A DNA stretch of 14,451 nt from Nitrosomonadaceae bacterium (GCA_919902625.1 CAKKRO010000135.1:3071-17521); one strand, 5' to 3'. Positions 1 to 8,301 are shown, counted from the first letter of the stretch. The notes: generated from the sequence alone by a model not told the origin. Numbers and translations are program-made.

Positions 1-851
1 AGCGCATCGGTGCCGCCATCCAGCATACGGCATAGCCAGTAGAGCGCCGCATCGGGTGAGGATCCGCGGATCGATTTGTGCAGAGCGGATATCTGGTCAT
101 AAAACGCATCACCGCTTTTGTCAAAGTTGCGCGCATTGCGTGACAGCGCATTGAGCACATAATCCTTGCTGATCTGTGTAATGGATACTGTTTCAGCCGC
201 ATTGCCGACTTGCTCCAGCAGGTTGAGCAAACGTCTCGCATCGCCATCTGAAAACTCAATCAGTAAATGCCGTGCTTCATCAGAAAATTGCAGCTTATGC
301 AGAACGAATTCTTGTGCGCGTTCAAATAGCTGAGCCAATTCTTGTTCAGACAAGGCAGTAAGAATATAGACCTGGACACGCGATAACAACGCATTATTCA
401 CTTCAAAGGAGGGATTTTCGGTGGTAGCTCCGATAAAAGTGATCAAGCCCTGTTCGACATACGGCAAAAAGGCATCTTGCTGTGATTTGTTAAAACGATG
501 AACTTCGTCGACAAAAAGTATGGTGTGCCGCCCGGTTTGTTGTAAAACCAACTGGGCCTGCTCAATCGCGTTCCGGATATCTTTTATCCCGGAAAGAACA
601 GCGGATAACGCAATAAATTCACATTTAAACTCGGTTGACATGATACGTGCTAGCGTTGTTTTACCCGTACCGGGCGGACCCCATAAAATCATCGAATGAG
701 GCTTGCCGGATCCGAAAGCAAGACGCAACGGTTTCCCGGAACCCAGTAAGTGGCTTTGGCCGATGATATCGCTCAGATGCTTTGGACGTAACTGTTCTGC
801 AAGAGGCGCTCTGGATTCGTTGTTTGGAAACAGATCAGTCACTAATGACAT
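1..851 (-). CDS. rarA: Replication-associated recombination protein A (AAA+ ATPase), C-terminal part cut off by window start
   Basis: RarA/MgsA is a cytoplasmic AAA+ ATPase related to clamp-loader subunits that acts at stalled replication forks. I translated the minus strand from ATG at 851-849. About 283 residues are present out of the roughly 430-450 usual for the family; the rest lies left of the window. Visible motifs are the N-terminal LAEQLRPK..DIIGQ box (residues 17-31), Walker A GPPGTGKT (58-65), Walker B ILFVDEVHRF (111-120), sensor 1 GATTENPSF (141-149) and the arginine-finger region LLSR (155-158). A lid region with SDGDARRLLNLLEQ follows, and then the start of the conserved HKSIRGSSPDAALYW segment. 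The start codon lies inside the 3' end of lolA (17-bp overlap), with no good Shine-Dalgarno sequence, which suggests translational coupling. In E. coli the same order ftsK-lolA-rarA is followed by serS; that cannot be checked here. The reading frame is intact throughout. Confidence 0.95.
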   Translation of the reverse strand, partial: MSLVTDLFPNNESRAPLAEQLRPKHLSDIIGQSHLLGSGKPLRLAFGSGKPHSMILWGPPGTGKTTLARIMSTEFKCEFIALSAVLSGIKDIRNAIEQAQLVLQQTGRHTILFVDEVHRFNKSQQDAFLPYVEQGLITFIGATTENPSFEVNNALLSRVQVYILTALSEQELAQLFERAQEFVLHKLQFSDEARHLLIEFSDGDARRLLNLLEQVGNAAETVSITQISKDYVLNALSRNARNFDKSGDAFYDQISALHKSIRGSSPDAALYWLCRMLDGGTDA

Positions 852-1464
852 CCGCATTCTCAGGAGGTATGAATTTAAACAAATCAGCCGGAAGCTTAGG
901 ATTTTTATCCAGATCTGAGAATGTAAGTAGTGTGGTTTGACCGAAATTATCGCGTAACGCCATAATTTTTAACGTGCCTTCGGGTGAAAATCCCATTTGA
1001 ATGAACTCAAAAACACTCTCTTTGCTTTTGGGTATAGCCTCGAGCCATTCAATCTGATTTTGCAGACCAAGCTCAGTCAGCACAAAATTGTCTTCTATGG
1101 CGCTGCTGCCGGCGAGTAGCGCAGCCGGACTGCTGCCAATAGCGATATTGAATTGACGCACGGTCACCTGATTCAGGTCATGATCATAAAACCAGACTTG
1201 AATGCCATCCCCTACGATTAATTGTTCATAGGGTTTTTCATAGGTCCAGCGAAATTTCTCCGGGCGCTCGAATTGCAGGGTGCCATTTGATTCTTGCAGG
1301 GTACGTGCATTCCTGTCATAGAGCGTTTGTGAAAAGTTTGCACGTACCGTGCGGGTTTCCTGGATAAAGGCTTTCAGGCTGTCAATGGCAGACGCTTCAA
1401 CTGATGCGGGTACCAGAATACCGAAAAGTAACAAGAAAAAAGTGGAACAGCTTGAACGGTACAT
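835..1464 (-). CDS. lolA: Outer-membrane lipoprotein carrier protein LolA
   Basis: LolA is the periplasmic chaperone that takes mature lipoproteins from the LolCDE transporter and hands them to LolB at the outer membrane. The 209-residue product is close to the usual LolA length. Residues 1-24 are a Sec signal peptide with a hydrophobic FFLLLFGILV core and probable cleavage after SVEA. Family signatures follow: VRANFSQTL (40-48), a GTLQFERPEKFRW block (61-73), the QLIVGDG segment (81-87) and a WFYDHDLNQV block (91-100), which form the half-barrel that holds the acyl chains. The C-terminus has the usual LPADLFKFIPP ending. An AGGA Shine-Dalgarno core lies about 5 bases before the start. The gene is 58 bp downstream of ftsK and its end overlaps rarA, so the three probably form one operon. 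Confidence 0.96.
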   Translation of the reverse strand: MYRSSCSTFFLLLFGILVPASVEASAIDSLKAFIQETRTVRANFSQTLYDRNARTLQESNGTLQFERPEKFRWTYEKPYEQLIVGDGIQVWFYDHDLNQVTVRQFNIAIGSSPAALLAGSSAIEDNFVLTELGLQNQIEWLEAIPKSKESVFEFIQMGFSPEGTLKIMALRDNFGQTTLLTFSDLDKNPKLPADLFKFIPPENADVISD

Positions 1465-1522
1465 AATGTTCCTGTATTTGAAGTTATAGTGCAGAACTAC
1501 TGATTGCAGTTTGACAGTTTAA

Positions 1523-3823
1523 TCATTCGTTTCGTGCTGGAGCTAATACTTCCCGGTTGCCGTTGCTTTGCATGGATGATACCAAGCCAGTGCGTTCCAT
1601 CTCTTCAATGAGCCGGGCAGCACGATTATAGCCGATACGCAAATTCCTTTGTACCAAAGAGATCGAAGCGCGACGGGTTTTGACGACTATTGCAACGGCC
1701 TCATCATAGAGCGGATCAGCTTCACCCTCCGCTGTTTTTTTTAAGTCCGTCGAGCTACTGGAATCATTTTCTTCTTCATCAATCTTAAGAATTGCTTCGA
1801 TATAGCACGGCTCGCCATGCTCTTTGAGGTACTCAACCACTTTGTGTACCTCGTGATCAGCCACAAAAGCGCCATGAATGCGTTGCGGGTAGCCGCTGCC
1901 AGGCGGCAAATACAGCATATCTCCTTGACCCAGCAATGCTTCAGCTCCCATTTGATCAAGAATGGTTCGTGAATCAATTTTGCTGGATACCTGAAAAGCA
2001 ATCCGGGTCGGGATATTTGCCTTAATCAGGCCGGTAATCACATCAACCGAGGGTCTTTGGGTCGCCAACAGAAGATGTATGCCGGATGCCCGTGCTTTTT
2101 GCGCCAGCCGGGCAATCAAATGCTCAACTTTCTTACCCGCCACCATCATCAAATCCGCTAGTTCATCAATCACTACGACAATGAGCGGTAACTCTTCCAG
2201 ATATTCCGGTGTTCCTTCCGGTGGGCCATATGGGTTAACCAAAGGCTCTTCTTTTTTGATCGCATCGCGTATTTTCAGATTGAAACCACTGAGGTTACGC
2301 ACTCCCAGGGATGACATCAATTTGTAACGCCGCTCCATTTCTGCAACGCACCAACGTAAAGCACTGGCGGCTTCGCGCATATCGGTTACGACGGGTGTCA
2401 GAAGATGTGGAATACCTTCATAAACAGATAATTCCAGCATCTTGGGGTCAATCAGAATAAGACGGGTCTGTTCGGGTGTAGTTTTATAAATAAGACTCAG
2501 AATAACCGCATTAATCGCGACTGATTTTCCTGAGCCGGTTGTTCCTGCTACCAGCGCATGGGGCATTTTTGCCAGATCAGACACAATTGGGCGGCCGCTG
2601 ATATCTTTACCCAACGCGATGGTTAAGGGTGAAGTAGCATCGGCATAGGCTTGTGAGCTGAGAATCTCTTGTAATCGAACAATCTGCCGCTTGGGATTGG
2701 GAATTTCAAGTCCCATGCTGGTTTTTCCTGGAATAGTTTCGACTACCCGGATACTTGCGACAGATAAGGCGCGCGCCAGATCTTTAACCAGATTAATGAC
2801 TTGATTGCCTTTTACGCCTACTGCCGGCTCAATTTCATAGCGTGTGATAACAGGACCAGGAAAGGCAGCGACTACTTTGACATCCACGCCGAATTCCTTA
2901 AGTTTCCGTTCGATCAAACGTGATGTGAATTCAAGCGTTTCCTTGGACAAAACTTCAAAATCTTTTTCAGGTTCATCTAATAAATGTAAAGGAGGCAAGG
3001 GTGAATCGGGTAAGTCAGAGAACAGGGATGTCTGCTTTTCTTTGAAAATGCGCTGAGATTTAATAATAGTCGTGGTTGGTAGCTCAATATGCAACAGAGG
3101 GCTGTCTTCTATGCGTTTTTTCTCATTCTCGACTATTTCTTCACGCACGCGTGATGCAATGATGCCTGCAAACTTGTCTTGTCTTGTTTGCCATAAGGTT
3201 TTTATGTATAGCAAAAGGATTTCAATATTTTCGCCAATTTTCTCAACAAAACGCACCCATGACAGCCCTGTAAATTGACTGAATCCTATGGCGATTAATA
3301 TTAATAATGTCAGCGTTGCACCGGTAAAACCAAGTATCTGCGAGAAATGATGACTGATTGCACCGCCCAGCATGCCGCCCGGCATCAGCGGTAGTGATAT
3401 GTTTAGGGTATAAAATCTAAGTGATTCAAGACCACTGCTAGCTGATAGCAGTAATAAAAAACCTGCGGCTGATAGTAGTAGAGAATGCCGATCAAAAATT
3501 CCGGCAACATCAATGCGTCGATAGCTCCAGTTAACCGCTGAAAGAAAGAAAGCAACCCACCACCATGCAGATACGCCAAATAAATACAGCAGCAGATCAG
3601 CCAGCCATGCACCCGCATGCCCGCCGGCATTCTGGATTTGATTAAAATCCCCACTATGTGACCAGCCAGCATCGCCGCGATCATAACTATAAAATATCAA
3701 TATAAGATAGAGCGCAGCTCCCACCAGTATCAGCCAGCCTGATTCGCGGAGCAATCGGGCTACTCTGGGAGAAAATGAGTGACCACCTGACTTCTTGGCC
3801 ATCGGTTTATTAATTAAACTCAT
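1523..3823 (-). CDS. ftsK: DNA translocase FtsK
   Basis: FtsK is a septal, membrane-anchored hexameric motor that pumps DNA toward dif and activates XerCD chromosome-dimer resolution. The 766-residue protein has an N-terminal membrane domain (residues about 29-186) with four to five hydrophobic segments and a comparatively short linker (about 200-290). The motor begins near 295. Walker A is AGTTGSGKS (426-434), Walker B is LIVVVIDELADLM (547-559), and LLLATQRPSVDVITG (584-598) is the conserved helicase-like motif. The C-terminal gamma domain (about 701-763, containing SLVQRNLRIGYNRAARLIEEME) is the winged helix that reads KOPS sequences. At 766 residues it is shorter than E. coli FtsK (1329), as is usual where the linker is short. 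The first ATG is used; the next, at residue 8, has no ribosome site. A TATAAT hexamer on the minus strand (3866-3871) could be its -10 element, but I find no convincing -35. Confidence 0.97.
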   Translation of the reverse strand: MSLINKPMAKKSGGHSFSPRVARLLRESGWLILVGAALYLILIFYSYDRGDAGWSHSGDFNQIQNAGGHAGAWLADLLLYLFGVSAWWWVAFFLSAVNWSYRRIDVAGIFDRHSLLLSAAGFLLLLSASSGLESLRFYTLNISLPLMPGGMLGGAISHHFSQILGFTGATLTLLILIAIGFSQFTGLSWVRFVEKIGENIEILLLYIKTLWQTRQDKFAGIIASRVREEIVENEKKRIEDSPLLHIELPTTTIIKSQRIFKEKQTSLFSDLPDSPLPPLHLLDEPEKDFEVLSKETLEFTSRLIERKLKEFGVDVKVVAAFPGPVITRYEIEPAVGVKGNQVINLVKDLARALSVASIRVVETIPGKTSMGLEIPNPKRQIVRLQEILSSQAYADATSPLTIALGKDISGRPIVSDLAKMPHALVAGTTGSGKSVAINAVILSLIYKTTPEQTRLILIDPKMLELSVYEGIPHLLTPVVTDMREAASALRWCVAEMERRYKLMSSLGVRNLSGFNLKIRDAIKKEEPLVNPYGPPEGTPEYLEELPLIVVVIDELADLMMVAGKKVEHLIARLAQKARASGIHLLLATQRPSVDVITGLIKANIPTRIAFQVSSKIDSRTILDQMGAEALLGQGDMLYLPPGSGYPQRIHGAFVADHEVHKVVEYLKEHGEPCYIEAILKIDEEENDSSSSTDLKKTAEGEADPLYDEAVAIVVKTRRASISLVQRNLRIGYNRAARLIEEMERTGLVSSMQSNGNREVLAPARNE

Positions 3824-3996
3824 GGGTATCTCAGAAACTCATTGTTTTATCATCTGATACACTGAATTATATAAGAGAATCTAAGGTAATTTCTTTAATG
3901 CATCTGTAAATACATTTTTATTATTGTTTCCGGGTGCAACTGATATCCGTCTTGAATAAGAAACAGAATTTTTCTGAGAAAAAGCAAAAGATGATA

Positions 3997-4929
3997 TTAA
4001 TCAGATCTTGATCGAGACAAAATCGCAGCTACTAAGGGTTTATCTTTACAGACAACTTGAGGCAAAGTCGAAACTTGATTTTTTCCATTACGTTTTGAAA
4101 TCAAAAGCGCATCTTCTGCACGTTTACACAAATTTATTTGGTTGTCGGTGCTTCTGAGCATGGCGATGCCCGTACTTATCGTGATTTTATTTTCTGGGTC
4201 TTTGTCTGCCTTAGCAGCAACTTTTTTACGAATGGCTTCGCATATTTCTTTTGCTTCAGATAAGTCTGTTTCAGGAAACAAAATGGCAAATACATCGATA
4301 TCTATACGATAAAAGAGATCTGATGTCCTTATGTTGGTTTTGATATCTCTGGAGACTCTTTTGATGACGTCATCCGCATATCGGCTGTCATGGTTATCAC
4401 TAAATATTTTAAAATGATCAATATCAACGATAGCGACAGATAAATCCCGATGATATCGCTCACATCTCAGTATTTCGGTATCCAGTTCAGTCTCAAAAGC
4501 ATGTCTGTTTTTGTACCCGGTGACAGGATCAATCAATGTCTGAGTCATTAAGGCAGACATATCAATATTCGCCTTTTTGATTTTAGTAACCATGATTGCA
4601 GTGCTAACGATCAATAGTAAAGTAAGACCTCGATTAATCATTGCGGTTTCTATCGGCACCAAAGCGCCAGGAGACAGATAGAAACCCAGCACTGTAAACA
4701 TCAATCCCAAAGAAGCGATTACGTAGGTAAATCGAGTCCCACTGATCCACAAGCTGCCAAATATGACAAGTGCATAAGGTACACCGGCAGCAACACCCAG
4801 TGGCAACTGTAAATCAATTAAAAAAATAAAGAGTGTTGCAGTTAATATGATTAAACCGTTGGCCTGGATCGTACAATCTCTGAACAAGAACTTCAGACCG
4901 GCCGTTACCGAGAAAGTTTGACTACGCAT
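3997..4929 (-). CDS. Membrane-anchored GGDEF-domain protein with degenerate active site (DIDVF) and intact I-site
   Basis: The 310-residue protein has an N-terminal hydrophobic region (about 23-115) with four probable membrane helices. Its DLQLPLGVAAGVPYALV stretch resembles the membrane module found before many proteobacterial PAS/histidine-kinase proteins. A GGDEF fold follows from the DPVTGYKNRHAF start (134-145). The first metal Asp appears kept (VDIDHFK, 168-174), but the substrate-binding GH and GD pairs are altered (SDNHDSRYADD). The signature GG(D/E)EF is DIDVF (210-214), which I verified from the codons. The allosteric I-site RxxD is preserved as RTSD (201-204), exactly five residues before the signature. 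By family knowledge this argues against diguanylate cyclase activity and for c-di-GMP binding. It lies 173 bp upstream of ftsK and 191 bp downstream of the RDD gene. No Shine-Dalgarno is visible; an in-frame TAA directly precedes the ATG, so the start cannot be further upstream. Confidence 0.88.
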   Translation of the reverse strand: MRSQTFSVTAGLKFLFRDCTIQANGLIILTATLFIFLIDLQLPLGVAAGVPYALVIFGSLWISGTRFTYVIASLGLMFTVLGFYLSPGALVPIETAMINRGLTLLLIVSTAIMVTKIKKANIDMSALMTQTLIDPVTGYKNRHAFETELDTEILRCERYHRDLSVAIVDIDHFKIFSDNHDSRYADDVIKRVSRDIKTNIRTSDLFYRIDIDVFAILFPETDLSEAKEICEAIRKKVAAKADKDPENKITISTGIAMLRSTDNQINLCKRAEDALLISKRNGKNQVSTLPQVVCKDKPLVAAILSRSRSD

Positions 4930-5120
4930 TTATATGATGAAGATCTATCTAAACGTGTGATTAATGTTTATTTTCTACAAATTTTAGAAACCAATCTTTA
5001 TGTACAAATAGTACGTAGATTAAATGATAACAAGCCGATTATTATACATTTTTTAAATACAAAGGTTAAAAATTATCACATTGGAGCGTATAAAAATATA
5101 AATCCTGGCGAATTAGCAGC

Positions 5121-5534
5121 TTACGCTAAACGAATAATACGAGTTCCCGCTAACCTGTCATGAAGAAACTGACGATCACGATCAAACAGTGCCCAGATAA
5201 TTCCTGTACCAAATAGGAGAATTCCTACTAATGCGAGTAGATACCGTGTAATAGCCTGTTTTTTCGTTAAACTACTTCCATCAACGGATACAACACGCAT
5301 TTTCCAGGTTTGCATAGCCAATGTCTGTCCACCATGTGTCCAAAACCAGATAAAGTAGTATCCCATAATAACAAGCAGATAGAACTGGAATAACGGTCTG
5401 AAATAAACAGCATTCGTGTCACGAAAAATAAGATGAAAAATAAAGCTGGCAATAAATAAAACCGCCAGTAAAAGAAGAGATTCATAAATCAGGCAGATGA
5501 TTCGTCGCCAAAATCCAGGTGTTGTGTCTGTCAT
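5121..5534 (-). CDS. RDD family integral membrane protein
   Basis: The 137-residue protein matches the RDD family of small membrane proteins of largely unknown function, some of which are linked to ion transport. It has paired N-terminal arginines (R10, R11) before the first hydrophobic segment (about 12-37) and a second segment (about 46-65). The family block WTHGGQTLAMQTWKMRVV (65-82) follows, then a third segment (about 97-116) and the C-terminal FDRDRQFLHDRLAGTRI block (117-133), which holds the conserved Asp residues. The size is typical and the frame intact. It is transcribed away from tonB, so the 5535-5836 spacer is a divergent promoter region. In betaproteobacteria such genes are often simply annotated as RDD proteins; I cannot assign a substrate. 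Confidence 0.88.
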   Translation of the reverse strand: MTDTTPGFWRRIICLIYESLLLLAVLFIASFIFHLIFRDTNAVYFRPLFQFYLLVIMGYYFIWFWTHGGQTLAMQTWKMRVVSVDGSSLTKKQAITRYLLALVGILLFGTGIIWALFDRDRQFLHDRLAGTRIIRLA

Positions 5535-5664
5535 GTCTGAGTTAGATTGATAAGAGTAGTGAGGCTATACGTAAACGTAAATATGTAATGGCTAAATGTC
5601 ATTTCATGAACGATAGAAAAACCAAAGGGTATTGTATGCTGAAAAGTATTTCTATATAAACACC

Positions 5665-5692
5665 AAACGATGATTGATAATTATTATCGTTT
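5665..5692. promoter_or_regulatory. Fur-box-like operator before tonB
   Basis: The core is a perfect 6-1-6 palindrome, GATAAT-T-ATTATC (5676-5688), matching the hexamer arrangement recognised by the ferric uptake regulator. Aligned over 5670-5688 it agrees with the classical 19-bp Fur consensus at 14 of 19 positions. It sits in a wider dyad, AAACGAT (5665-5671) with ATCGTTT (5686-5692). The site overlaps the -35 hexamer and spacer of the tonB promoter, so iron-loaded Fur bound there would block RNA polymerase. The downstream AT-rich stretch (5698-5708) may extend the site. Confidence 0.8.
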
Positions 5693-5702
5693 GCGTTATA
5701 AT
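5674..5702 (+). promoter_or_regulatory. Sigma70-type promoter of the tonB-exbB-exbD operon
   Basis: A -35 hexamer TTGATA (5674-5679) and a perfect -10 hexamer TATAAT (5697-5702) are separated by 17 bp. The predicted start is near 5709, giving an untranslated leader of about 128 bases if tonB starts at 5837. The -35 and spacer coincide with the Fur-like palindrome, consistent with repression when iron is replete. Confidence 0.75.
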
Positions 5703-5836
5703 AATTATTGGTTTAGCCTCGGTTTGTACATAGCGGACTAGACTTATACTCATTAACAAAAAAAGCAAAATCATTGGCGTATCTGGCCTGTTCTAAATCG
5801 AGTAAGCAAGAAGTTTGTCTGGATTTATATTCTGCA

Positions 5837-6538
5837 ATGCAATCACTATCTCGGAAAAATATTGAGTATTTAGGGCCGCAACAACGCCTCATCTCATTAC
5901 CCGGATTGTTGTTTGTTCTCTTGGTACACGCCGCATTGTTTTATTTTTTATGGAATCAGCGTTTAATCCCTCCTCCCGAACAAATGGTTACGTTGTTTGC
6001 TGATCTAATTACGTTACCAGCGCCAAATACCGCGCCCAAGGTTATACCCGAACCGCCGCCTGTTAAACTTCAGCCTGCAAAAAAACCTGTCATTATACCC
6101 AAACAGGAGCGTCTCGCAGCGAAAACACCTGTGGAACCTAAACAAGAGCATATTGAGCCGCTGCCAGAGCCAGAACCAGTGATGGAACAAGCTAAAGAAG
6201 CTGGGCCTGTAGCTGAAGCGCCCCCTACGCAAATGCAAACGGGACCCGTTACATTGTCTTCAGAATTGTCTGTTTCCTGCCCTAAATTAACTGCGCCCGC
6301 TTACCCGGCTATTTCTCGCCGCATGGGTGAGGAAGGCAAATTAGTACTTCGCGTGGAGTTGGATGAAAATGGACGTATTGATGATGCGAAAGTCATTAAT
6401 AGCAGTGGCTATGAACGCCTCGATGAGGCTGCACTAGCTGCAGTGAAGAACTGGCAGTGCAATCCGTCACTACGCAATGGTCAGCCAGTTCGGGCAGTTG
6501 CCTTACAACCCTTTAATTTTGTACTGCAAGGAAATTAA
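5837..6538 (+). CDS. tonB: TonB energy-transducing protein
   Basis: TonB spans the periplasm and transmits the proton-motive force harvested by ExbB/ExbD to outer-membrane receptors. From the ATG at 5837 the product is 233 residues: a short cytoplasmic start, one membrane anchor (SLPGLLFVLLVHAALFYFLW), and a Pro/Glu/Lys-rich periplasmic spacer with many PEP, PVE and KPV dipeptide-like units. The C-terminal TonB domain shows the YPAISRRMGEEGKLVLRVEL pattern, then SSGYERLDEAALAAVKNW, ending in FNFVLQGN. The open frame can be extended to a TTG at 5774, adding 21 hydrophilic residues. I prefer the ATG because it places the anchor at the usual distance from the N-terminus, although neither start has a clear Shine-Dalgarno. 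exbB starts 3 bp after the stop. It probably serves the STN receptor at 8888. Confidence 0.93.
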   Translation: MQSLSRKNIEYLGPQQRLISLPGLLFVLLVHAALFYFLWNQRLIPPPEQMVTLFADLITLPAPNTAPKVIPEPPPVKLQPAKKPVIIPKQERLAAKTPVEPKQEHIEPLPEPEPVMEQAKEAGPVAEAPPTQMQTGPVTLSSELSVSCPKLTAPAYPAISRRMGEEGKLVLRVELDENGRIDDAKVINSSGYERLDEAALAAVKNWQCNPSLRNGQPVRAVALQPFNFVLQGN

Positions 6539-6541
6539 TCA

Positions 6542-7300
6542 ATGGAAAAAGGACTTGGCTTTTCTCACTTTCTCGCTCAAATCGATGGTGTCGGTATCAG
6601 TGTACTGGTATTACTGCTATCACTTTCAGTTGCGAGCTGGTATCTGATCATCACAAAAAGTATCGCTAATTATATCGCTAAACGCCGCGCCGAGGCCTTT
6701 CTTAAACATTTCTGGAGTTTTGATTCCTTACAGGCTGTTAACGTTGAATTCAAGAATACAGCACCCAATAATGCTTTCGCGGAACTTGCCAAGTTGGGCA
6801 TAGATGCTGCAGCTGATTCTAAAATTCATGGTTCGTATAAATTGGCTGCAGCAGGCGGAACCAGTGAATTTCTGACACGTGCATTACGTAATGGTATTGA
6901 TCAGGAGGCTACTCGTGTTGAGAATGGCCTTACACTAATTGCCTCTGCAGGCTCAGCAGCGCCGTATATCGGATTGTTCGGGACAGTATGGGGCATCTAT
7001 CACGCACTCATACAAATTGGGCTTTCAGGCCAGGGTACATTGGATAAAGTGGCCGGTCCTGTGGGAGAGGCGTTGATCATGACCGCATTGGGACTGGCTG
7101 TGGCGATTCCTGCGGTACTTGCCTATAACGCTTTTGTGCGCCGTAATCGTATCTGGCTGGCGCATCTGGATGCTTTTGCGCATGATCTTTTTATATTGAT
7201 TACTGTAGGCGACAATAATGATGCACCAGCTGCTTCGCTACAATCATCGCCAAAAACAGATACGGAAATAACGGTTGCAAGCATTGAAGGGAGACAATAA
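6542..7300 (+). CDS. exbB: Biopolymer transport protein ExbB (MotA/TolQ/ExbB proton channel family)
   Basis: ExbB is the pentameric inner-membrane scaffold of the TonB motor; with ExbD it forms the proton path. The 252-residue protein has the family's three-helix layout. The first helix is near residues 17-40 and is followed by a large cytoplasmic loop. The second helix (about 132-155) contains the conserved GLFGTVWGI segment (144-152), and the third (about 175-199) contains EALIMTALGLAVAIPAVLAYN. An Asp/Ser-rich cytoplasmic tail follows. Its start lies 3 bp after the tonB stop, and its TAA shares one base with the ATG of exbD, so the three genes are tightly coupled. TolQ is the alternative, but TonB next door and no tolA/tolB make ExbB the better call. 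Confidence 0.94.
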   Translation: MEKGLGFSHFLAQIDGVGISVLVLLLSLSVASWYLIITKSIANYIAKRRAEAFLKHFWSFDSLQAVNVEFKNTAPNNAFAELAKLGIDAAADSKIHGSYKLAAAGGTSEFLTRALRNGIDQEATRVENGLTLIASAGSAAPYIGLFGTVWGIYHALIQIGLSGQGTLDKVAGPVGEALIMTALGLAVAIPAVLAYNAFVRRNRIWLAHLDAFAHDLFILITVGDNNDAPAASLQSSPKTDTEITVASIEGRQ

Positions 7301-7719
7301 TGGCATTCGGCAGCATACAGGATAGCGGGCGTCAGACGCCCATGGCAGAAATCAATGTAGTGCCACTGGTGGATGTCATGCTGGTACTGTTAATCATTTT
7401 TATTATCACGGCGCCATTGCTGACGCACTCAGTCAAAATTGATCTGCCCAAAGCGGAGAATACTCCCAATATTACCCAACCTGAGCATGTTGAATTAGCT
7501 ATTCGCACGGATGGCAGTCTTTTTTGGAATGGGGAACCCGTAACATTGGAACAGTTGGCTCCTCGCTTTGGTGCAACAGTTGCAAAGGCACCTAAAACGG
7601 AGTTACATATCCGTGCGGATAAACTGGCGCATTATGAGCATGTTGCGCGAATCATGAGTATTGCAGCCAAAGCCGGTATGGCGCGAATCGGTTTTATTAC
7701 AGACCCTTCGGCACAATAA
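7300..7719 (+). CDS. exbD: Biopolymer transport protein ExbD
   Basis: ExbD is the single-helix partner inside the ExbB pentamer; its membrane aspartate carries the proton. The 139-residue protein has an N-terminal cytoplasmic stretch, then the signature AEINVVPLVDVMLVLLIIFI (16-35) in which Asp25 is the expected protonatable residue. The periplasmic domain contains LHIRADKLAHYEHVARIM and ends in a typical GFIT segment. A GGGAGA ribosome site lies just before the ATG, inside the end of exbB. The length is normal for the family, and no residue known to be essential is missing. Confidence 0.95.
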   Translation: MAFGSIQDSGRQTPMAEINVVPLVDVMLVLLIIFIITAPLLTHSVKIDLPKAENTPNITQPEHVELAIRTDGSLFWNGEPVTLEQLAPRFGATVAKAPKTELHIRADKLAHYEHVARIMSIAAKAGMARIGFITDPSAQ

Positions 7720-7729
7720 GAATAAAGTT

Positions 7730-8263
7730 TTGACTAAATCTCCAGATAATAAATTCTTGCTGCGAAAGAAACTTCTACTGCCCTTTCTGAGCGCCGCGAT
7801 TGCCATGTTGGCGGGCGCCTTAATCTTTATTGTTCCACCGCCTGTTGCAACCCAGTTTCATGAAACCAAAGCAGGGCAATATAAAAGTATTACGGTAACA
7901 CCTGATATAACTGTTGCACTGGATGCCAATACGGTCATAACCGTTACGAACAGTGAACCGCCAAAGGTTGAGTTAATACAAGGGAATGTTTATTTTGATA
8001 GTAAACGTTTAACTTTGGATGCCGGAATATTGGAAATCATCGTTGGTAATATCCGCTTCTGGAATAGGAACGCTAATTTCAGCCTACAGAAACACAGGCA
8101 AGGCGGCAGTATTGCAGTTACTCAAGGACAATTGGAAATAAATCTGGGTAATCAAACACGACAAATTGGTACGGGCCAGCTTATTGATTTTGACAATGAA
8201 CAAATTATTGAAGAATCAGCAATTATTGAGCCGAATGTCGCTCCTTGGAGGCGGATTCAATAA
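7730..8263 (+). CDS. Small membrane-anchored FecR-domain protein lacking the anti-sigma region
   Basis: From a TTG at 7730 the product is 177 residues: a short basic N-terminus, one membrane helix (LLLPFLSAAIAMLAGALIFIV), then a periplasmic FecR-like domain. That domain shows the order AGQYKSITVTPDITVALDA, VELIQGNVYFDS, EIIVGNIRFW and IAVTQGQLEI..GQLIDFD, which parallels the LxdGsxvxLna, LxxGeayFxV, vxxxGTxFxv and VxVxeGxVxv steps of the family. A typical FecR also has about 80-100 cytoplasmic residues that bind the ECF sigma factor; here only about 13 exist. The protein stops at PWRRIQ, just where family members continue to a C-terminal segment. An upstream in-frame TTG at 7661 would overlap exbD by 59 bp. 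The start is uncertain and ribosome sites are poor. It lies 10 bp after exbD and is probably in the same transcript. Function unknown; it may be a degraded FecR. Confidence 0.72.
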   Translation: MTKSPDNKFLLRKKLLLPFLSAAIAMLAGALIFIVPPPVATQFHETKAGQYKSITVTPDITVALDANTVITVTNSEPPKVELIQGNVYFDSKRLTLDAGILEIIVGNIRFWNRNANFSLQKHRQGGSIAVTQGQLEINLGNQTRQIGTGQLIDFDNEQIIEESAIIEPNVAPWRRIQ

Positions 8264-8301
8264 TATTAACTTTTTTAATTGTTCGTCGGATACTGTATTA
8301 G

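Noticed and set aside
3824..3996. Terminator or small RNA between the GGDEF gene and ftsK
   Set aside because: No stable GC-rich stem with a U-tract is visible; there is only an AT-rich spacer with one TATAAT hexamer on the minus strand.
4918..5163. Open frame of 81 codons on the plus strand between the GGDEF and RDD genes
   Set aside because: It overlaps the ends of both minus-strand genes, has no ribosome site, an AT-driven composition and no recognisable motif; it is more likely a chance frame in an AT-rich spacer.
6542..7719. TolQ-TolR instead of ExbB-ExbD
   Set aside because: The pair is directly coupled to a tonB gene under a Fur-like site and no tolA, tolB or pal is adjacent.
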